DNA from: Acholeplasmataceae bacterium UBA5617
GTDB lineage: Bacteria > Bacillota_I > Bacilli_A > Acholeplasmatales > Acholeplasmataceae
NCBI GenBank assembly: GCA_002424575.1
Contig: DIKN01000023.1
Coordinates: forward strand, 1-9,217
Direction of reading: 5' to 3'
Length of the DNA: 9,217 nucleotides
Below are positions 5,521 through 9,217 of this stretch, piece after piece. The notes under the pieces are model-generated. The model had not been told where the DNA came from. It ran no database searches and saw nothing but the letters and a program-made list of their open reading frames with translations. The position numbers were made by a program, and so were the translations under genes. Every line of letters begins with the position of its first letter. Within the stretch, counting starts at the first letter, position 1.

Positions 5521-6471
5521 ATGAAAATTGCTGTTTTAACATCTGGTGGAGACGCACCTGGAATGAATGCTGCGATTCGTGCGGTCGTTCGCGCAGGTAC
5601 GAGTTATGGTCATGAGATTTACGGCATCAAAGATGGTTATCAAGGCATGATTGATGATAACATGGTTCTTCTCAACCATCAAAGTGTTTCAGGGATGCTC
5701 AATTTAGGTGGCACCTTTTTAGGAACCTCACGAGCACCTGAATTTCTTAAAGAAGATATCCGACAAAAAGCGGTGGATAATCTAAGAGCACGTGGTATCG
5801 AAGCACTGATTGCTATCGGTGGTGATGGAACCTATCGTGGTGCGATGGACTTAACCAAAATGGGTTTAAAAACGATTGGTCTACCAGGAACGATTGATAA
5901 TGATATCGCAGGTACAGATTTTACGATTGGCTTTCATACCGCTGTAGAAACGATTGTAGATGCCATCGATAAATTAAGAGATACATCCACCTCACATCAA
6001 CGCTGTTCCATCGTTGAAGTGATGGGAAGACATTGTGGGGACTTAGCACTCTTTGCAGGCATTTGCGGTGGTGCTGAATTCATCATCACACCTGAAAATC
6101 CGATGAACAAAGAAGCGATTATCGAACGTCTGAAGAAACATAAAAAAGAAGGTAGACGTCACGCGATTATTGTCATCACAGAAAACATATTAAACGTTCA
6201 TGAATTCGCCAATGAAATCACTGAAAAATCAGGATTTGCATCCCGTGCAACGGTCTTAGGTTATATTCAACGTGGTGGTTCTCCCTGCCCTGAAGATCGT
6301 ATCTTAGGTTCACGCATGGGAACATATGCCGTAGAACTTCTTAATGATGATATTTATGGCGTTTGTGTCGGTATACGTGATTCACGGATGGTTCATCTGC
6401 CCTTCTCAAATGTTGTGGGCATGAAGCGTCCCAAGAACGAACTTTATAATCTGGTTAAAAAGGTTTCATAA
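5521..6471 (+). CDS. pfkA: ATP-dependent 6-phosphofructokinase
   Basis: Cytoplasmic, normally homotetrameric enzyme of the committed glycolytic step: fructose-6-phosphate + ATP to fructose-1,6-bisphosphate + ADP. At 316 aa it is close to E. coli and Bacillus PfkA (about 320). Motifs in order: TSGGDAPGMNAAIR (7-20), GGDGT (100-104) with Asp102 and Gly103 as in ATP-using enzymes, PGTIDND (121-127) with catalytic base Asp125, TSHQR (156-160), MGRHCGD (167-173), the Glu220 region and Arg241, and RGGSP (250-254). The Gly at 103 and Gly at 122 are the donor-site residues that differ in the neighbouring PPi enzyme. Tyr247 stands where E. coli PfkA has the substrate-contacting His249. It is probably allosteric like other PfkA enzymes, though effectors cannot be read from sequence alone. 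ppdK follows after 55 bp with no terminator between, so they are likely one transcript; most Bacillota have pyk in that place. Confidence 0.96.
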   Translation: MKIAVLTSGGDAPGMNAAIRAVVRAGTSYGHEIYGIKDGYQGMIDDNMVLLNHQSVSGMLNLGGTFLGTSRAPEFLKEDIRQKAVDNLRARGIEALIAIGGDGTYRGAMDLTKMGLKTIGLPGTIDNDIAGTDFTIGFHTAVETIVDAIDKLRDTSTSHQRCSIVEVMGRHCGDLALFAGICGGAEFIITPENPMNKEAIIERLKKHKKEGRRHAIIVITENILNVHEFANEITEKSGFASRATVLGYIQRGGSPCPEDRILGSRMGTYAVELLNDDIYGVCVGIRDSRMVHLPFSNVVGMKRPKNELYNLVKKVS

Positions 6472-6486
6472 TTCAACGAAATCATA

Positions 6487-6492
6487 TATAAT
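6487..6492 (+). promoter_or_regulatory. Possible internal -10 box before ppdK
   Basis: TATAAT lies 34 bp before the ppdK start inside the short pfkA-ppdK gap. At a 17-nt spacing the -35 position reads TTTCAT, a poor match lying over the pfkA stop. A secondary promoter could raise ppdK expression above pfkA, but the AT-rich gap makes a chance match plausible. Confidence 0.3.
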
Positions 6493-6510
6493 AAAAATGG
6501 TAAATTTTTA

Positions 6511-6518
6511 GAGAAAGG
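6511..6518 (+). promoter_or_regulatory. ppdK: Ribosome binding site that sets the ppdK start
   Basis: GAGAAAGG ends 8 nt before the ATG at 6527 but only 2 nt before the in-frame ATG at 6521. Spacing favours 6527. That start also puts the catalytic histidine at residue 455, the number used for the well-studied Clostridium symbiosum enzyme. Confidence 0.75.
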
Positions 6519-6526
6519 AAATGACT

Positions 6527-9154
6527 ATGACTAAATACGTCTATTTATTTAGAGAAGGTAACGCAACAATGAAGAACCTTCTTGGCGGTAAAGGTGCGAA
6601 CTTGGCGGAAATGACATCCCTAGGCATGCCCGTCCCACAAGGTTTTACCGTCACAACAGAAGCGTGCAACGATTACTATCGCCGCAAAAAAGTGATTGCT
6701 CCTGAAATCATTGAGCAAATCTATGCCGCTTTAGAAAAAACAGAAAAAGAAGCAGGGAAGAAATTCGGAGATCCAAATGATCCTTTCTTGGTTTCCGTAC
6801 GTTCTGGTGCGAGAGCGTCCATGCCTGGTATGATGGATACTATCCTCAACCTCGGTTTGAACAATATCGCTGTGGAAGGTTTAGCAAAACTGACCAACAA
6901 CCCACGTTTCGCGTATGACTCTTATCGCCGTTTTATCCAAATGTTTGCTGACGTCGTAATGGAAATCGACAAGAGCAACTTTGAACATCTTTTAGAAGAG
7001 ATGAAACACAAGAAAGGTGTTGAATTAGACACTGAACTTGATGCCCATGATTTAAAGAAACTTGTTCAACAATTCTTAAAGAAATATGAAGAATTGAAAG
7101 GACAACCATTCCCACAAGATCCAAGAGAACAATTGATCGAAGCGGTCACCGCTGTTTTCAGATCTTGGGATAACCCACGTGCAAACACGTATCGTCGTTT
7201 AAATCACATTCCATACGAATGGGGTACAGCGGTTAACGTTCAAGGCATGGTGTTTGGTAATATGGGTGATGACTCCGGTACGGGTGTTGCGTTCTCAAGA
7301 AACCCATCGACTGGTGAAAACGAACTCTATGGTGAATATCTCTTTAATGCACAAGGTGAAGACGTTGTAGCCGGTATTCGTACACCAAAACCCATCTCTG
7401 AACTCAAAAACGATAATCCAGGATTATATAAAGAATTCTTTGATATTTCTAAGAAACTTGAAGCACATTATCGCGATATGCAGGATATGGAATTTACCAT
7501 TGAACGTGGTAAGCTCTACATGTTACAAACACGTAACGGTAAACGCACTGCACAAGCTGCTCTAAAGGTTGCGATTGATTTGGTTAAGGAAGGCGTTCTA
7601 ACCGAACAAGAAGCTGTTTTAAAGGTTGAACCTGCACAGCTCGATGCTCTTCTCCACCCACAATTCAATCCAGCAGCATTAAAGAAAGCACGCATCATTA
7701 CCACAGGTTTGAATGCATCTCCTGGTGCAGCAACCGGTCGTGTGGTCTTTACAGCTGAACGCGCAAAAGAATTGAAGAAGAAGGACGGTCTACCCGTTGT
7801 TCTTGTTCGTCAAGAAACATCACCTGAAGATATCGAAGGTATGATCGTATCATCCGGTATTTTAACCTCTCGTGGCGGTATGACCTCTCACGCTGCCGTT
7901 GTTGCACGTGGTATGGGTACATGTTGCGTTGCGGGTGCTGGTCAAGTACACGTGTATGAAAAAGATAAATACTTTGAAGTAAATGGTGAAATCTTTAAAG
8001 AAGGCGATTGGATTTCATTAGATGGTTCAACCGGTAAGGTTTATGGCCAAAAAGTTGAAACCCAAGACGCAACCGTCTCCGGTGATTTTGAAACCCTCAT
8101 GAAATGGGCAGATAAATACAGAGCCCTCAAGGTTAGAACAAACGCTGATACACCACGCGATGCGAAAGTTGCATACAAGTATGGTGCTGAAGGTATTGGT
8201 CTATGCCGTACAGAACATATGTTCTTTGAACCCGATCGTATCCCTGCAGTTCGCGAAATGATCGTTGCGAAGAATAAGAAGGAAAGAGAAAAGGCACTCG
8301 CGAAGTTGCTCCCCATGCAAAGAGAAGACTTCATTGGTCTCTACAAAGAGATGAAGGGTTACGCCGTGACCATCCGGTATTTGGATCCACCTCTTCATGA
8401 ATTCGTTCCAACCGCTGAAGCAGATATTCGTGCACTTGCAAAAGAAATGGGCTTGAGCTTTGAAGAATTGTCCAAGACCATCAGTGACCTCCATGAAACA
8501 AACCCCATGCTCGGTCATCGCGGTGTTCGTTTAACAGTTACCTATCCTGAAATTGCAGAAATGCAAACCAGAGCGGTCATTGAAGCTGCGATTCATGTGA
8601 AGAAGGAAGGCTTAAATGTTACTCCAGAAATCATGATTCCTCTTGTGGGTGATATCAAAGAATTGCAATACGTTAAGGATGTTGTTGTTGCAACTGCAGA
8701 TAAGATGATCAAAGAAGCAAACGTTGATCTGAAGTATCTTGTAGGGACAATGATTGAAATTCCACGTGCTGCATTAACTGCAGATGTCATTGCGAAAGAA
8801 GCTGAATTCTTCAGTTTTGGTACCAACGACTTGACACAAATGACCTTTGGTTTCTCCAGAGATGACGCTGGTAAATTCTTAGGCGACTATTACGAAAAGA
8901 AGATTTTCGCAAATGATCCCTTTGCTCATATCGACCAAATTGGTGTCGGTAAATTGATGGAAATGGCTGTTAAACTTGGTCAACAGACACGCCCAGACAT
9001 CAAGTTAGGTATTTGTGGTGAACACGGTGGCGATCCACTTTCTGTGGAATTCTGCCATAACATCGGTTTAACCTATGTTTCTTGCTCACCCTTTAGAGTA
9101 CCGATTGCAAGACTTGCTGCTGCACACGCCAACATCAAGAATCCAAGAAAATAA
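6527..9154 (+). CDS. ppdK: Pyruvate, phosphate dikinase
   Basis: Cytoplasmic enzyme that interconverts phosphoenolpyruvate + AMP + PPi with pyruvate + ATP + phosphate; in fermenters it commonly runs towards pyruvate and ATP. The 875 aa match the Clostridium symbiosum enzyme (about 874) closely throughout. The N-terminal nucleotide-binding domain opens with LLGGKGANLAEM and contains SVRSGARASMPGMMDT and the DMEFTIERG segment near 320-330. The swivelling phosphohistidine domain has GGMTSHAAVVARG with catalytic His455 and the adjacent Thr453, the residue phosphorylated by PPDK regulatory protein in organisms that have one. The C-terminal PEP/pyruvate barrel has GIGLCRTEHMFF, RYLDPPLHEF, GTNDLTQ and GICGEHGGDP with catalytic Cys830. 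No key residue is missing and the protein is complete. It sits 55 bp after pfkA and ends 9 bp before a terminator. A PEP synthase is excluded by the PPDK-type N-terminal motifs and overall match. Confidence 0.97.
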   Translation: MTKYVYLFREGNATMKNLLGGKGANLAEMTSLGMPVPQGFTVTTEACNDYYRRKKVIAPEIIEQIYAALEKTEKEAGKKFGDPNDPFLVSVRSGARASMPGMMDTILNLGLNNIAVEGLAKLTNNPRFAYDSYRRFIQMFADVVMEIDKSNFEHLLEEMKHKKGVELDTELDAHDLKKLVQQFLKKYEELKGQPFPQDPREQLIEAVTAVFRSWDNPRANTYRRLNHIPYEWGTAVNVQGMVFGNMGDDSGTGVAFSRNPSTGENELYGEYLFNAQGEDVVAGIRTPKPISELKNDNPGLYKEFFDISKKLEAHYRDMQDMEFTIERGKLYMLQTRNGKRTAQAALKVAIDLVKEGVLTEQEAVLKVEPAQLDALLHPQFNPAALKKARIITTGLNASPGAATGRVVFTAERAKELKKKDGLPVVLVRQETSPEDIEGMIVSSGILTSRGGMTSHAAVVARGMGTCCVAGAGQVHVYEKDKYFEVNGEIFKEGDWISLDGSTGKVYGQKVETQDATVSGDFETLMKWADKYRALKVRTNADTPRDAKVAYKYGAEGIGLCRTEHMFFEPDRIPAVREMIVAKNKKEREKALAKLLPMQREDFIGLYKEMKGYAVTIRYLDPPLHEFVPTAEADIRALAKEMGLSFEELSKTISDLHETNPMLGHRGVRLTVTYPEIAEMQTRAVIEAAIHVKKEGLNVTPEIMIPLVGDIKELQYVKDVVVATADKMIKEANVDLKYLVGTMIEIPRAALTADVIAKEAEFFSFGTNDLTQMTFGFSRDDAGKFLGDYYEKKIFANDPFAHIDQIGVGKLMEMAVKLGQQTRPDIKLGICGEHGGDPLSVEFCHNIGLTYVSCSPFRVPIARLAAAHANIKNPRK

Positions 9155-9163
9155 AGTCATAAA

Positions 9164-9193
9164 GCCTGATGCGAAAGCGTTAGGCCTTTTTTT
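9164..9193 (+). terminator. Intrinsic terminator after ppdK
   Basis: A 9-bp stem, GCCTGATGC (9164-9172) with GCGTTAGGC (9177-9185) including two G-U pairs, is closed by a GAAA tetraloop. It is followed by one C and a run of seven Ts (9187-9193). It ends the pfkA-ppdK transcript. Confidence 0.88.
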
Positions 9194-9217
9194 ATTTATC
9201 AACGTTTCTTGATCGTG

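Noticed and set aside
8041..8518. Two overlapping minus-strand open frames of about 100 codons within ppdK
   Set aside because: They are antisense to strongly conserved ppdK coding sequence and look like by-products of its codon use.
9199..9217. Possible last codons (Thr-Ile-Lys-Lys-Arg-stop) of a convergent minus-strand gene entering from the right
   Set aside because: Only five codons are visible, with no way to tell a real gene end from chance.
1..9217. CRISPR, insertion sequence, phage or tRNA/rRNA content
   Set aside because: No regularly spaced repeats, transposase or phage motifs, or cloverleaf/rRNA-like sequence was found on either strand.

Overview
The window looks like the chromosome of a low-GC, fermentative Gram-positive-type bacterium, a Bacillota or a wall-less relative of the Acholeplasma / Izemoplasma / Erysipelotrichia kind. 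This is inferred from AT-rich intergenic DNA, Shine-Dalgarno-led genes and the pairing of a PPi-dependent phosphofructokinase with pyruvate phosphate dikinase. The standard genetic code is used: tryptophans I checked are TGG, and TGA ends several genes at sensible points. This argues against the Mycoplasma/Spiroplasma code. I cannot name the species.

Layout. Positions 1-2621 (minus strand) hold a tightly packed three-gene operon read right to left: a DUF5058-type membrane protein, a second unrecognised multi-spanning membrane protein, and a membrane-anchored M20 metallopeptidase of the carboxypeptidase S / PM20D1 type that runs off the left edge. The junctions are 1 nt apart and a 1-nt TGATG overlap, so translation is probably coupled. 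A ~96-bp divergent promoter region separates this operon from two plus-strand genes: a TM1586-like nitroreductase (2718-3542) and an Imm-5-like 'putative immunity protein' (3559-4062). A bidirectional terminator at 4048-4075 sits between the latter and the convergent pfp gene.

Positions 4082-9193 are a central-carbon block. The PPi-dependent 6-phosphofructokinase (minus, 4082-5329) and the ATP-dependent pfkA (plus, 5521-6471) diverge from a 191-bp intergenic region that carries promoters on both strands and a 15-bp perfect palindrome over the pfkA -10 box. pfkA is followed after 55 bp by pyruvate phosphate dikinase, ppdK (6527-9154), which ends at an intrinsic terminator. No pyruvate kinase gene is seen here.

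How the genes work together. The PPi-PFK, ATP-PFK and PPDK cover the two glycolytic steps where ATP and PPi can be exchanged as phosphoryl donors. PPDK run towards pyruvate uses PPi and AMP to make ATP. PPi-PFK uses PPi instead of ATP to make fructose-1,6-bisphosphate, and its reaction is reversible. The left operon looks like an uncharacterised membrane system for uptake or export and hydrolysis of a peptide or N-acyl amino acid; that role is inference. No tRNA, rRNA, CRISPR array, insertion sequence or prophage gene was seen.
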